In this document: positions 24,475 through 35,339 of the stretch, one piece after another
Layout: each line of letters begins with the position of its first letter
How positions within the stretch are numbered: position 1 is the first letter of the stretch
Assembly: GCA_949825025.1 (NCBI GenBank)
Contig: OX463784.1
Span: 18,780,761 to 18,844,760, forward strand
Origin: Siphlonurus alternatus
Lineage: Eukaryota; Arthropoda; Insecta; Ephemeroptera; Siphlonuridae
DNA: 64,000 bases
Direction of reading: 5' to 3'
Program-made: the position numbers and the translations under genes
Notes under the pieces: model-generated
Told to the model about the DNA's origin: nothing
What the model saw: the letters and a program-made list of their open reading frames with translations, nothing else
Database searches by the model: none

Positions 24475-24595
24475 ATGGCCGTAAGTTGCAGCCAACCTAT
24501 CTTAGAAAAATCCGACAATTATCTGAGAATTTTAATGTTAATTAGTAAATAATCCACGGATAATCCTCGGATAGATGGCTGCAACTTACGGCCAT
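24475..24595. mobile_element. Small MITE with ATGGCCGTAAGTTGCAGCCA ends
   Basis: A 121-bp element. The left end ATGGCCGTAAGTTGCAGCCA is repeated as a perfect complement on the right. The inner arms (ATCCGACAATTATC against GATAATCC) are only partly complementary. Confidence 0.7.
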
Positions 24596-24999
24596 AATTG
24601 GAGGAACCGAACAAAGGATGAGGATTGATTAAAAGCGACAAAGAGAGGTGGCAATGTGTGGTCTTTTGACGTTTTGTTATTGCGATGAATGATTTTTTTT
24701 AGTAAAAATAGAATAGTTGTTTGCTGTTTTTGTTTACGAGGGAAAATAGCATAGCAGGTATACGGACGGTCAGAAGGGTAGAAAAAAGAAAGTGGAGGTC
24801 CAACTACTATGGCATTAGATAGGAGAAATGACAAAAAAAATTTAAATAAATTAGTTTTGATTGTTCTATAATGATGCGATTTTTTTTATGCTATCTATCG
24901 TTTATTGGTGTATTTTTACAATTTTTTAAACCTGATTTTTATTTTGTTTAATAAAGTGAAAAAAAAAAATTTTTTGTTTTGTTTATATACTAGTCTGTG

Positions 25000-25160
25000 C
25001 ATTCTGGTCCTCCATAAGGCAGCCTAACTTACAGGGGCATGACGTCAGCGCAATCAACTCTATAGCTTGCAAAGTAAAGGTGATGGTATGTGATTATTTT
25101 TTTGGCGGTTGTAGAATGGCGGGGGCTTGCCTAAACCTCGCCGCAATAAAGCAAATTTCT
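25000..25160 (+). mobile_element. Possible retroposon 3' tail
   Basis: A GC-richer segment ends with GGCGGGGGCTTGCCTAAACC, then TCGCCGCAATAAAGCAAATTT. This resembles a LINE 3' end with a terminal hairpin and poly(A) signal. No coding part is seen and the boundaries are guesses. Confidence 0.25.
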
Positions 25161-26090
25161 GTTCTATTATTCTTTCGAATATTTTGCTTAATGAAACACA
25201 GGTTGTATTTATAGACTTTTATGGAGCTAAATAGTATATCTTGTCTATATTCTAAAAAATAAATAAATAAATCGTGCGATTCAGATTCAAAAATTGCTTT
25301 TTTTTTCTTTTTAGAAATTGAGTTAACAGCGCATTAAGGCTAAAACTTTTTCAGCAAAAAGTTTTTCTGATGCAGTACATTCGTGCATTGCAGTGCAGTG
25401 GACGTACGATAAAAAAATATAAAACTGAATATGAAGCAAGAATGAATATTATTATTATTGTTAATATTTATCCATTCGCTTCAAAAGATCTTCTCATACA
25501 ATATACTAATGACTAATGACATGAAATTTTATAATAATTATTATTAATATGATACTTATTAATTAATTGTATTTAAGGTATTGTTATTACATTTCTAAAC
25601 TTGTCGAAAGAGAAAAACATTAGGGTCTACGCTATATTCATAGTTAATTAGAACTGAAATTTCTCGATTCAAAACAATGTTCTCATATGATTACATTGTG
25701 CCTTGCAGTCTTATTAATTGGAGTCAGATACATGTGTGCAAAATATCGTAAAAATAGTAATTTAGAACAATATCGTAATTAATACAATGATGTCTTAGTT
25801 TTGGGTGATCCACTTTAATTAAAATTAACCCAACCTATTTGTTTTTTATACACTCGTAACAAAGTTACCTGAATTTCCATAACCATGAAAATGATCTAAT
25901 TATTATTTGTTATTCAGTCAGCTAAAAGCTAGCCTCTGCAAAGTTCTTTGGTCCAGTAGGACACACACTATTGTGGTTGTAGATCAAAGGAAACAAACAA
26001 ATCATTGGAAAGTCCACTGTGAGAGAGAGAGGGGGATGGTTTGAGGACTAGGGGGTATGTGTTTATGTGTTGACGATAGTTCACAAGGAC

Positions 26091-26199
26091 TATAGTTGTC
26101 CCTGGCTATCGTTGATTTGACGTCACGAACCTTTTCCTATAATTATACTAATGGGAAAGTCATGTGAAGTCAAACCAAAGATAACCAGGAACGACTGTA
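26091..26199. mobile_element. Small MITE with ACAGTCGTTCCTGG-type ends
   Basis: The left arm TATAGTTGTCCCTGGCTATC-GTTGATTTGACGTCAC and the right arm are inverted (complement TACAGTCGTTCCTGGTTATC then TTTGGTTTGACTTCAC). Length is about 109 bp with a short loop. The CAGTCGT start recalls the family at 30819. Confidence 0.6.
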
Positions 26200-26296
26200 T
26201 TAAAATTTTCTCTCTATCTTTCTTTGACATATAATTATAAAATAATACACACATCTCAAAATCGTAAATTCAACATCAAATTCCAGATAAATATAA

Positions 26297-26518
26297 ATGA
26301 CAAAAAGAAAACTCAACTTTATAGTTGAGAGCACATTACAACCCTTGAAAAAAGTCGCTCGAATTGACCACACAAGTCAACAAAAAGTTTGTTACAAAGC
26401 GAACAAATTTGCAGTCTTGTTGGAGAGCAGCAAATTTACAAGTCAATTCGTGGCCGCAATACTCGGAATAATGCGGCGGAAATCCGAGCCAAAACATCCC
26501 AGCTTTGACGTCCAGTGA
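26297..26518 (+). CDS. Weak 73-codon reading frame, unrecognised
   Basis: An ATG frame with a lysine- and arginine-rich product (begins MTKRKLNF) and somewhat higher GC than its flanks. No signal peptide, domain, splice site or poly(A) signal ties it to a transcript. Listed because composition differs from the surrounding AT-rich frames; it may well be non-coding. Confidence 0.15.
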   Translation: MTKRKLNFIVESTLQPLKKVARIDHTSQQKVCYKANKFAVLLESSKFTSQFVAAILGIMRRKSEPKHPSFDVQ

Positions 26519-27091
26519 TAGAGATATAGTTGTGTATGTCGGACCTGAATTTGGTATTCACAGTTAGAGTATTATGTAAATAATTATTTTAGTATAGTGA
26601 ATATCATAGTGCTATCACGTTATTTATTTACAGCAAATTATACGTTTATAATATTTTTTTAAGTAATTTTTAAAAAAATACAGCATAATATAGAAAGTAG
26701 TAAGCGTCATTGATTTATTAATTTTAAATAATCTTACAGCAGTAAATGAATAAAAAAAAATATTTTTATTATTATATTTAATTTGTATTGTAATTGCAAT
26801 ACTTTTAGTAAAAATTAACATGCATTATTTTTTACAATAATGATCAATGATCAGTATTACAATTACACTAACGTAGTTTATGCTTACAAAGTTATAAATA
26901 AATTTTAAATTCACATATTTGTCAACTCTTCAGGGTGGCTGACATGTTTACATTTTATAAGTATTAAAATTTTGTATTGATCCCATATTAATAAAAATGC
27001 ATGAAATTATAATATTAAAAAATCAGATATCTTGAAACAATTAACTATTCAGAATACATTATTGCATTGATTTTTTTTTCTTTTAAAAAGG

Positions 27092-27358
27092 ATCGATGAA
27101 AACTTATTTAGTACGAACTACGAAGCGTCGAAGCTGTTTAAATGGGCACCTCGGGACAGCACTGTCTCTAAACTTTGTAGGCATTGTACTGCAAGTGAGT
27201 TCCTGGTGAATGAAAGTTACAAATTTGAATGCCTAGACTGGCTGGATACTATTCTTTACCTTCTCCAAAACTTCAAATTTGTGTCTCTTGAGCTGCAATT
27301 TCAGCAAATCAAAATCAGAAGTAATTTTCGGACCTTGGAAATTTTCCTCACCGAATGA
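27092..27358 (+). CDS. Possible coding remnant or exon without ATG, 88 codons
   Basis: The frame opens just after a pyrimidine-rich AAAAAG (AG at 27089-27090) and runs 88 codons to a TGA. The translation starts IDENLFSTNYEASKLF and includes KLCRHCTASEFLV and YKFECLDWLDTILYLLQNF, with Trp, Cys and His used more than in AT-noise frames. A GTGAGT donor-like site lies at 27200-27205. A frame this long can arise by chance in a window of this size, so this is only a candidate. The overlapping 141-codon frame from 27279 looks less protein-like. Confidence 0.25.
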   Translation: MDENLFSTNYEASKLFKWAPRDSTVSKLCRHCTASEFLVNESYKFECLDWLDTILYLLQNFKFVSLELQFQQIKIRSNFRTLEIFLTE

Positions 27359-27719
27359 TGCTATATCTCTTGGAAAAGGAAATTATTTTTGGTTGATGAT
27401 AGTCCCTCGAAAAGGATTTTCTTTTTTTTTTAAACTTCGACTATACATACGCATGCTGTTAAAAGAAATAATAGGAATTTCATTATGTATATTAAAAATT
27501 TCAAGCCAAAACCTTGAAGATTTTAACTTACAAGCTATACATTACAGTATTAATAATTTTTATGTTACATACAAACTAGATAAAACATGGAATTTCATGC
27601 AGCAGGTTCACCGTGGGAATATAATGTATGGCTTTTGTTTTGGTGCGATAACTGATATATTGATCGCTAGAGACCCAATGTTACGAATTATTTGCACTGT
27701 GTAAATAAACGTGTAATCC

Positions 27720-28090
27720 CTTTGAATGGTTTAATACATAATCCTCCAGTTATCATTACTTTTATTTCACTTCTATAAAACCCAGCTGCCTATGACTGAA
27801 AGTGACCTTTTTTTTAATTCCTGTTTCTTTTGTTGACCGAGTAATGTTTAGCTTTTTATGTATTCTTTCCACACTCGAAGAACATAGAATACCAGTATAT
27901 TCCATTTTATAGTTGTGAATGAGAGAATGGAAAAACTATAGTCACGAAAATTAATAATTGAGGGGTGCTAAAAAAAAAGCATTTCAGCATTATAAATTAC
28001 TATAATTATTTTTCAAAATTTAATAATATTATAATATGATCTTCATTAAAAGAACAAAGCAGCTGAATTTACAATTATGTTATAACAGTT
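27720..28090. other. AT-rich stretch without a supported gene
   Basis: No exon, RNA gene or repeat boundary seen. Confidence 0.4.
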
Positions 28091-28091
28091 G

Positions 28092-28408
28092 AATGGTGTA
28101 TCGACCTCATTTTTTTATTGCAGAAATGGATAGAGGGTGCAAAGTTATACTATCCTGATTTTTTCAGATTTTTTAGAGCCCGGGAAATATTTTTAAAATA
28201 TTATTGAAAGTTCTTTTTGTGACGTCAAGAGGCGGCAAGTCCTATCTTTTTCTTAAGGAGCGGCGTTTCGTGACTTCATGAAATGTGCTTTCAATAATTT
28301 TTTAAAAATAGTTCTCGGCTTCTAAAAAATCTGAAAAAATCAGGGTAGCATAACTTTGCACCCTCTATCCATTTCTGCAATAAAAAAAATTGAGGTTGAT
28401 ACTCCATT
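28092..28408. mobile_element. Foldback MITE, TGACGTCA family (copy 2)
   Basis: A full-length inverted repeat of about 317 bp. It opens AATGGTGTATCGACCTCA, then TTGCAGAAATGGATAGAGG, GTGCAAAGTTATACTATCC and GAGCCCGGGAAATATTTTT. The right arm gives the complement and closes GATACTCCATT. The middle has GTGACGTCAAGAGGCGGCAA and a decayed partner CGTGACTTCATG. Confidence 0.85.
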
Positions 28409-28489
28409 TTTATCACAACTTTTCTCAATTTTAAATTTTACTACCTGACAAATTATTCCTTGCTCTCCAAAAACATTTAAAAATCATTC

Positions 28490-28620
28490 AGAGATAATAA
28501 TAATAATAAATAATAATAATAAAGGGCTTTATTTATAAAAAAAGGCGTAGTCAGGACTAGACAGTCCTATCAACTAAACCCAAAACATCATAAAATACAA
28601 TACATTACAATAACTGAGAC
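28490..28620 (-). mobile_element. LINE-like 3' end with (TTA)n tail
   Basis: On the minus strand, GACTGTCTAGTCCTGACTAC, then GCC, a T-run and AATAAAGCCC are followed by a (TTATTA)n tail. An AATAAA close to a trinucleotide tail is typical of a non-LTR retrotransposon 3' terminus. No coding region is seen upstream (28620-28990), so the copy is truncated. Confidence 0.5.
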
Positions 28621-28989
28621 ATTAGATAAGATAATTATATAATAGTTATTGATGTTTTTATAATATACAGAAAAAATTGCTTCTAAATACATCACAATAT
28701 ATAAAAATTAATTCAAATCACAAGAATAAAAAATATCAAAAATACGCCAATCAGTTTTACATTTAAAATTTAATACATATTGTATAAATCTATAACATAC
28801 TTTTTAGCAAACTTGTTTTAAAAACATTTAATGATTCTATGCAACACATATACAACATATATGACTTTTATTTTTAGTACGAAAGACTTTGTCATTTTAC
28901 GAACATAACTCATACAACATATCTTTGCTAAACTTGCTATATTGAAAACGATGTTGATTTATATGACAAAAGTAAAATAATATTTCCAG

Positions 28990-30060
28990 TTATAAATGCT
29001 GACTCGATATCATTGCAGGCCAGACTGGGTGACATCAGCTACTACAAGTGAAATTGAATAGCAGACGGTATCAACTTCAACAAATGATTCACAGTTATAG
29101 ATAAAAGTCTAGACAAAATCATTGATTTTTTTATACGATATATTGTTATTAGTGCGATGTTGAGAAATATAGAATTAATTTTCTTTATTTTTATATTTAA
29201 AGCTATTTATTATTGAAATTGGTAATTTAAAATTAACATATTTGACTCTAAACAGATTCCTAATTAATTTCGAATAATTGACAAATGCATAGTTTTGTTG
29301 TTTATATGGAAACCTCGAATTATTGTCAGTTTTTCAGATATTATTTAAATTTTGAAAATGTTGTTGCAAAACGTCATGCCATGGTCATTTAAATATTTAA
29401 AGCGGAAGCATATCAGAGAAAAATTATTTGACAATAACGTTAAACATTAGTTGAAAACTTAATTTTTCAACACCTCACAACAATCATTATAAAAATACAT
29501 GCAACACTGCATTACTCGATGTCATCTATTAAAATAAAAATTCAAGCAAGTTGTACGTCATTTATATAAAAAAATCAACTGAATGTGCATGAAATATATA
29601 TATATTTTGCATTATTGTTTGCATTGTCAGTAATCCAAAAATTCTTGTTAATAAATATTTACGAAAAAGTATAATGCATTTATAACATTATCCATCGTGA
29701 ACGAATCAAAATATATCAAACAGTGTCATGTGAAAATAAAATAGTGATTGTTAAGTGAAAAGCAAAGGAAACGTTCAAATTGTTTACATCATTTTCAAAT
29801 TATATAACAATGCATGAAGGCATGTATCTTCATATATTTCACTGAAATCACTCCCGCCATATATTATAGTCTTTGTCTCTTATATAGAGGTTGGTAAATT
29901 CACTTGGTATATGACAAACGTCTCGCATTACTCTATAGACCAAGTGTTGGTGACAACATGTACGAGTGGAAGTACCCATTTATCTCAACGTGAAGTACGT
30001 GGTGTGCACGAAATACGGAAATAAGTGACACTGTACCGTGTGTGAGTTGTGTAGTTCACT
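28990..30060. other. AT-rich stretch without a supported gene
   Basis: A GC-richer patch at about 29870-30062 precedes the G-tract; no frame or RNA structure was recognised there. Confidence 0.4.
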
Positions 30061-30063
30061 GTC

Positions 30064-30105
30064 GGGGGGGGGGGGGGGGAGAGAGAGAGAAAGAGAGAGA
30101 CTATA
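30064..30105 (+). repeat. Poly(G) followed by (GA)n
   Basis: About 16 consecutive G are followed by GAGAGAGA with AA interruptions. The length of such tracts is error-prone in sequencing. Confidence 0.9.
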
Positions 30106-30818
30106 TTGTCTACGTACTCTACGTAAATAAAGAATATATTAGAGACAGACCAATAAATAATTAATTTGTATCAGTTTCGTAATTCCTAGACAAAATTAAT
30201 GTAATAATACAATTGTATTCAACGCATTTTTTTATCATGTCCACATTGCAGTTCACCAGTTCAGTCCAAAGCAAAATAGTTACTGGGCAGCAGTACTTGT
30301 AATAAAATTTCTATGTTTTTTTAAATTGACAAACAAGCTATATTTCTCTGGACGACATGTTATAAATTGTTAATGAATATCAATAATTATAATAGCTTGA
30401 ATAATTATTAATAACACGTATAACATATAATTAAGAGGTTAAATACACTGTACATAAATTCTATCAACCTTAACCTTAAAAAATTCAAATGTCACATATT
30501 TTTTTTTCACTAACACAAAAATACATTTCAATTATTATTGTTATTTTTTTAAACTTTTTTTTTTCATAAAGAAAGCATATACTAGCTTATACTATTATAT
30601 TAATAAAATGAATTTTAGTTTATAAATTAAAAATTAAAATGCAGATATGTGTTTATAGATATACAACTATTTAGAACTGATTGAAGTGTATTTTTTCAAT
30701 ATGGTATTATTAATTAATCAATTTTATAAAAATACAACAAAGAAAAATACCACAACATTCCATGTACAAAAAAACTCTCTTTACGACGATCAACATAATC
30801 GGAAGTTCCTGTAAAGTG

Positions 30819-30934
30819 CAATCGTCACCTTGGAAAATTTCCCACTTGCAAGGCTGGCCCCATACCTTCTGTTATTCTTACGGAGCATAGTGATTAACAA
30901 GGCTGTAAAGAGAAATTTTCCGAGGCGACGACTG
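30819..30934. mobile_element. MITE, CAGTCGTC-CTTGGAAAATTT family (copy 1)
   Basis: The left end CAATCGTCACCTTGGAAAAT and the right end AAATTTTCCGAGGCGACGAC-TG are inverted. The interior shares GTTATTCTTACGG and GATTAACAAGGCTGTAAAG with the copies at 40867 and 45762. Confidence 0.7.
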
Positions 30935-31124
30935 TACATCGTTCCCATCTTTTCAGTGTACCTTATTTAAACAAAAGTTTGTCCATTTAATCAAAAGTTT
31001 TATGAATGCATTGTTTAACTGCTCAACACAGTACATAATATCAGTTGAAATTCATTATCCAATAACAATAAAAATAACATTTGAAAGTACTTTGCACATG
31101 GTGCAGCTACTATAAAGAGAAAAA

Positions 31125-31535
31125 GTGGGAGGTGTGGCGCAGTGCGCTTGACCGGGTCTCGTCAGATCACCGAAGTCAAGCAACGCCGCGCGTGGTTAGT
31201 AGTTGCATGGGTGACCATTTTCAACAAAAACCACGTTTCCCACCCAGGGGTAAAACGTTGCGCTTTTCCACTATGTGGTTCCCCTGGCTTTGGACCATTG
31301 CACTTCCGGTTCATTGACAAAAGCTGTAGCGTCCATCCTGGCTGAGGTTTCCACGTTTCCCTCAGCCGCAGGCAAATGCCGGGATGGATTTGCAAGGCCG
31401 TGGCCGCCCCCGTTCCAGAAGAGCCCGCGAAACGCTCAAGTTAGGGTTTCGGAAGGTTCGGGGTTTCAAGTAGAATGTAATTAGTAAATAGAAGTACCCA
31501 ATAGGGTTTAATTAAAATAATAATAATAATAAAGA
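31125..31535 (+). mobile_element. 5S-headed SINE (subfamily 2, copy 2)
   Basis: The best-preserved copy. The head reads GGTCTCGTCAGATCACCGAA, GTCAAGCAACGCCGCGCG, GGTTAGTAGTTGCATGGGTG: 5S rRNA order with the pol III internal control region. The body then has CACCCAGGGGTAAAACGTTG, CTGGCTTTGGACC, CTGGCTGAGGTTTCCACG, GCCGCAGGCAAATGCCGGG, and a tail AAGTACCCAATAGGGTTTAA with (ATA)n. Reading frames of 65-80 codons on both strands here are shadows. It abuts the large inverted-repeat element beginning at 31560. Confidence 0.9.
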
Positions 31536-31559
31536 GAAATGGTCTTGTTTATACAACTA

Positions 31560-31735
31560 CACTCTCGCAACGAAGTGTTTCAGAAACACTTGCCTGAAAC
31601 GGAAAAAGTGTCTCACCATGAGTAAGGAAACACATTTCGTGTTTCAGCCATCGATCGAAACACATTTTCGTGTTTCATGAAGTGTTTCAAGAAAGCAAGA
31701 CAGAATAAGTGTTTCGGAAGTGTTTCGAATTTTAT
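31560..31735 (+). repeat. Left inverted end with GAAACAC/GTGTTTC array
   Basis: It starts CACTCTCGCAACGAAGTGTT. Nine heptamers follow, including the pairs GGAAACACATTTCGTGTTTC and CGAAACACATTTTCGTGTTT. The array stops at GTGTTTCGAATTTTATATTT. Confidence 0.8.
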
Positions 31736-31773
31736 ATTTTCAAATTATTGCGCGTTTTCAGTTGAACTATCAA

Positions 31774-31780
31774 CCAATCA
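31774..31780 (+). promoter_or_regulatory. CCAAT-like box upstream of exon-like blocks
   Basis: AACCAATCAG lies about 40 bp inside the left inverted end. A well-contexted ATG at 31830 (AAATCATGG) opens only 25 codons. A good donor, AATTG|GTAAGT, lies at 32060/32061. Together they could mark a promoter and first, possibly non-coding, exon. Evidence is motif-level only. Confidence 0.2.
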
Positions 31781-32411
31781 GAAAAAAGCTAAAAAGCGTT
31801 AAAAATTCCAGCTGACTAAAAATAAAATCATGGCTTCGAGTTTATTTGTTGGACGCTCATGTTTATTAGTTAATTGTAGTGTAATTAGGGTGGTAATATA
31901 TATTTAGTAACTACCTATAGTCGTAAAATTAATTAGTAAACATTTATTTAATACGTGAAGCCCTAAAGACAATTTTATTTATTCATAAATTTAATTTTAA
32001 AGTTATACATAGTGCTGTGCTGCCTGTGCTATGCTGCATCTGAATAAGTGAAACCAATTGGTAAGTGCTATTTATTTCTTAATGTTAAATGACACTATTA
32101 TCAGTATATAATGTATTCGTAGTTTCAAGTATTGAACTGTACGGTATGCATAAAAATATATTTCATAATATGCATATTTATGATACATACCGGTACTGTA
32201 TCAGACATTATCCCATTCATTATAAGTTGAGTTCCTGTATGCAAAAAGCTGCAATGTTTGATGTTTGAGTGTGTATTCATGAACAATAATAAAATCTGCA
32301 GCCACTAAACTGAAAACATTTAAGCATACATAGTATCAATACAGTACTGCAAAAGATCTGCTTTTAAAAACTGTTAAGTGAACATATTTAATACTATTTT
32401 CACTACACAAT

Positions 32412-32554
32412 TAAAGCCGGTATTACACGATACAATTTTTCAAACTACAATATTGAATATAATTTTGCCTTACAAGAAAACTTGAACTCCATGTGTTTGT
32501 ATGGAAATGAAATATTCTTGTTAGGAAAAATTGTATCGTGTGATACCGGCTTTA
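32412..32554. mobile_element. MITE, AAGCCGGTATTACACGATAC family (copy 3)
   Basis: The best-preserved copy: the left end AAAGCCGGTATTACACGATA and right end ATCGTGTGATACCGGCTTTA are inverted over about 28 bp. TTA occurs at both edges. It is nested in the 31560-38429 element. Confidence 0.85.
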
Positions 32555-32647
32555 GTCCATGAATGTCTGTATCAAACTTGTATGAATTATATAATGAACT
32601 AGGTACAGTATTATAGGCATGTTATATTAGGTTTGTATTCTATAATA

Positions 32648-32805
32648 ACACTGCTTGGTGTATGCATACCGGTACATTTGGTTTATACTTTCTTACTCTA
32701 GCTCAGAGGGTGGAGTAGAAAGTGCAGTGTAGATGACATATGTTTTGTTGTCTCAATACTTCCTCCGAGCTCATTGTGCTCTGGGCAGAGTTTACAGAAA
32801 GACAT
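32648..32805. repeat. Dispersed repeat with CTTTCTTACTC-CAGAGGGTG core (copy 2)
   Basis: Aligned to 16532-16712 through GGTGTA, ACTTTCTTACTC, CTCAGAGGGTGGAGTAG and AAAGTGCAGTG then GATGAC. More diverged at the ends. Confidence 0.5.
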
Positions 32806-33013
32806 TTAGATACTGTATACAATACGGTAAAAACGTCAATAAAAACCGGTCTGTTTTTAATTGTATTTGACTGAATAGACTCGCTCAGATTTTGTCTCTG
32901 TAAATTAATGCATTCAGATAAGTCTTCCTGAAATTGTCATACAGATATGCAAATTTTATCTAAGCTTATCAGCTACAGTACTCTTTATTATTAAAAAAAT
33001 AATATTGTTTTAA

Positions 33014-33368
33014 GGTAGAGATAATACGGATCAGGATCAGCTGGCACAATAGTAAAAAAATCCCATTCATAAATATTATGAAAAAAATTTAAAATGTTCT
33101 CCTCTAGATCCACTATCAGTAGGTAAAATATCAGGTGTACAAAAACGAGCTAGTTTTCGAGTAATTAATTTTTAAAGTTCTCTAATTTAACATGCATGTT
33201 AAAATAGTCAACTTTAAAAATTTATAACTTGAAAACTAGCAAGTTTTTGTACACCTGATATTTTACCTACTGATAGGGGATGTAAAGGTGAACATTTTAA
33301 TTTTTTTTCATAATTATTGTAAATGGGATTTTTTGGCATTGGGCCAGCTGATCCGTGTTATCTCTACC
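33014..33368. mobile_element. Palindromic MITE with TTAA target site (copy C)
   Basis: An inverted repeat of 355 bp flanked by TTAA on the left and TTAC on the right. The termini GGTAGAGATAATACGGATCA match those of copy B at 8043. The interior (CTATCAGTAGGTAAAATATC, AGGTGTACAAAAACGAGCTA) matches copy A at 7318. The central loop is near ACATGCATGTTAAAAT. Confidence 0.8.
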
Positions 33369-33431
33369 TTACGAGGAATTATAGAAAATTATTTTTGTAT
33401 CATTCATTTGTTCCTGTGGTTTTGACTGCAG

Positions 33432-33534
33432 AGTAACACCAGTTGCCGAACAATGCACGAAAATTTTTGTGCATCTTGACATCAGTCCTTTGGGAGATCA
33501 AGGACGCATAGGACTCAATGCAGACTTGGCCCAG
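33432..33534 (+). CDS. Exon-like block 1 inside the large element
   Basis: It is bounded by a TTTGACTGCAG acceptor and a consensus CAG|GTAAGT donor. After one base that completes a split codon, 34 codons are open. The translation begins VTPVAEQCTKIFVHLDISPL and ends GLNADLAQ, a plausible soluble-protein composition. The donor leaves phase 0, matching the block at 35340. The other two frames contain early stops. If the donor at 32060 is its upstream partner, the junction codon would be TGA, so either another upstream exon is used or the transcript is non-coding. I do not recognise the family. Confidence 0.4.
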
Positions 33535-33754
33535 GTAAGTTCACAACTATTTTGAAAGTTTCTTCTTTAAGTCAATTTCATTAACTATTGATTTATATGT
33601 ACAAGACTGCAATCCCATAGTTTAAATTTGCATATACAGTACTTTAAAGTTTTCTTGCTACAAAATATGTAGTAAACTTGGATGTACTTGTTAAATATAA
33701 ATGTAAACTGGTAATTTTAGTTTAAGTAAAAAAAAAAAAAAAGTATGGTACAAT

Positions 33755-34090
33755 GCATTGGCTGGTTCTCGTTAAATGACCGTTTCAAGTAAAAATGACG
33801 TTGCTCCCTCCCTACGGTAAATTCATCTTGCTTTACACCCAGTGCCATGATGCCCTTGTGTGTGGTTCCCCAAGCTTTGGATATCACTTTGGTTCATTGA
33901 TAAAAAGTAGAGGTGTCCGTCCTGACTGAGATTTTCCACGGTTCCTTCAGTCTCGCCTCAGCGAATGCTGGGACACGTAACAGGCGGTGTCCATCATTAG
34001 TTCCCTACCTTATCCTCACCCATTATCCCACCTATAGCTCCAAGCTCATAAGGGTGCATTCTTGGGGGGGGGGGGAATAAATAAATAAAA
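33755..34090 (+). mobile_element. 5S-type SINE (subfamily 1, copy C)
   Basis: The head is shortened: GGCTGGTTCTCGTTAAATGACC keeps the first 5S box and jumps to the GACC end of the last. The body then matches copies A and B: TTGCTCCCTCCCTACGG, AAGCTTTGGATATCACTTTG, GTCCGTCCTGACTGAG, TTCAGTCTCGCCTCAGCG, CCCTACCTTATCCTCACCCA. It ends in a G-run and (AATA)n. It lies in the putative intron between 33534 and 35340. Confidence 0.8.
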
Positions 34091-34674
34091 AGTGATTTCA
34101 AAATACAGTACTTAAAAATCTTGCATCTTGTAGTCATGGTTATTTGGCTTTGTCTTATCTCAATCTCTACTTGCAAATAATTAAGCATTTAAATTATGTG
34201 AAACTTATTAACAATGTGTAAATAGTAGATTAGGGATCGAACCTGTCATGACAAGATGGTCACCTTCTGTAACATTTTTGTTATTGATAAGGTGTCTCTG
34301 CAATTTTATTCTTTATAAAAATTGCAATAAAACTAAAATGTTTTATTTTCTTTAATTAACATTACAGCAATATCAATTTAAAATAATAATAATGTGCCAA
34401 AATTCCTTTTATTGTACTTTAAAAGTAAGAAGTCAGAAGAGAATAAAAAAGTTTTAAAGCAGTTCTGGTTTGCTTTTTGAATAAAAAACCAGCTACTGTA
34501 TTTATTTTAATTAAATTATGTACCAACTTTCTACTTATCCCAATTGAGTGTTGCTCATCCAGCAGGATCTGTTTTACAAATAAAATAAATGCAGTACAAG
34601 AATTTTAAATCATGGAAGTTATATAATGTTAGTAATTTACTGTAACATTAAAAAGTGTAATCAAGACTCAGGAC

Positions 34675-34869
34675 TCAACCACTCCTAGTGGTTGAACGCA
34701 GGCAACGCTGACCCAGCTTTTGAGACAGTTCCTGCAGCAGGAATCCTGACTTAAGCGAATGAGTACATTGTATCTGTGGGTCAGCGGCTAAATTAATCTC
34801 AAAGTATGTTCGGCAACACAAGCCGTTATTAACATGTCCTAGGTATGTGGGGTCTAGTATAAGCCTCAA
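34675..34869 (-). other. GC-richer block with a 64-codon minus frame, unclassified
   Basis: Bases 34670-34870 are GC-richer than their flanks and open on the minus strand for 64 codons (CGLNN-type start is absent; it begins MRLILDPTYLGHVNNG). At its plus-strand left edge is a hairpin, CAACCACT/AGTGGTTG. No domain is recognised. It could be part of an unnamed retroposon or an exon fragment. Confidence 0.2.
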
Positions 34870-34903
34870 TACTTAAAACAACATCTTACAAAAAAGCAGA
34901 AAA

Positions 34904-35225
34904 TAATGGACAACATACATGAAAAAAAATTATTGCAGAAATGAATAGAGGGTACGAAATTATGCTACTCTGAATTTTTCAGATTTTTTTGAAACCCATA
35001 ACTATTTTTAAATAATTATTGAAAGTGCGGCCACGCCCCCTGGATGCGTCCAGTCTCTATCCTTTTTATTAAGGCGTCAGGGGTGCCCACTGAAATCACA
35101 GTACTTTCAATAATTATTTAAAATTAGTTCCGGGTCTCAAAAAAATCTGAAAAAATTCTCAGTAACATAATTTGGTACCCTCTATTTATTTCTGCAATAA
35201 AATTTTTTCATGTATGTTGTCTATT
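34904..35225. mobile_element. Foldback MITE, TGACGTCA family (copy 3, variant ends and centre)
   Basis: An inverted repeat with ATTGCAGAAATGAATAGAGG and ATTTTTCAGATTTTTTTGAA in the left arm. The outer ends read AATGGACAACATACATG rather than GAGTATTGACCTCAA. The centre carries GGCCACGCCCCCTGG instead of the TGACGTCA box. Confidence 0.8.
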
Positions 35226-35339
35226 GCCTTGAACATCATAATGCTGCTGGCTTACCCCGCAAGGGATATGGTGTCATGTTATGAATGAATTAATTTTGTA
35301 TGTCTGAAAATTTCCTCATGTCAATAATTATTATTTTAG

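Noticed and set aside
27279..27704. Longest ATG frame (141 codons)
   Set aside because: Composition is AT noise after the first 30 residues, and it overlaps a more protein-like frame. No splice or poly(A) evidence and no recognisable domain.
31081..31484. Overlapping reading frames of 67-78 codons on both strands
   Set aside because: All lie on the 5S-headed SINE and have counterparts at 21804-22125 on the other copy.
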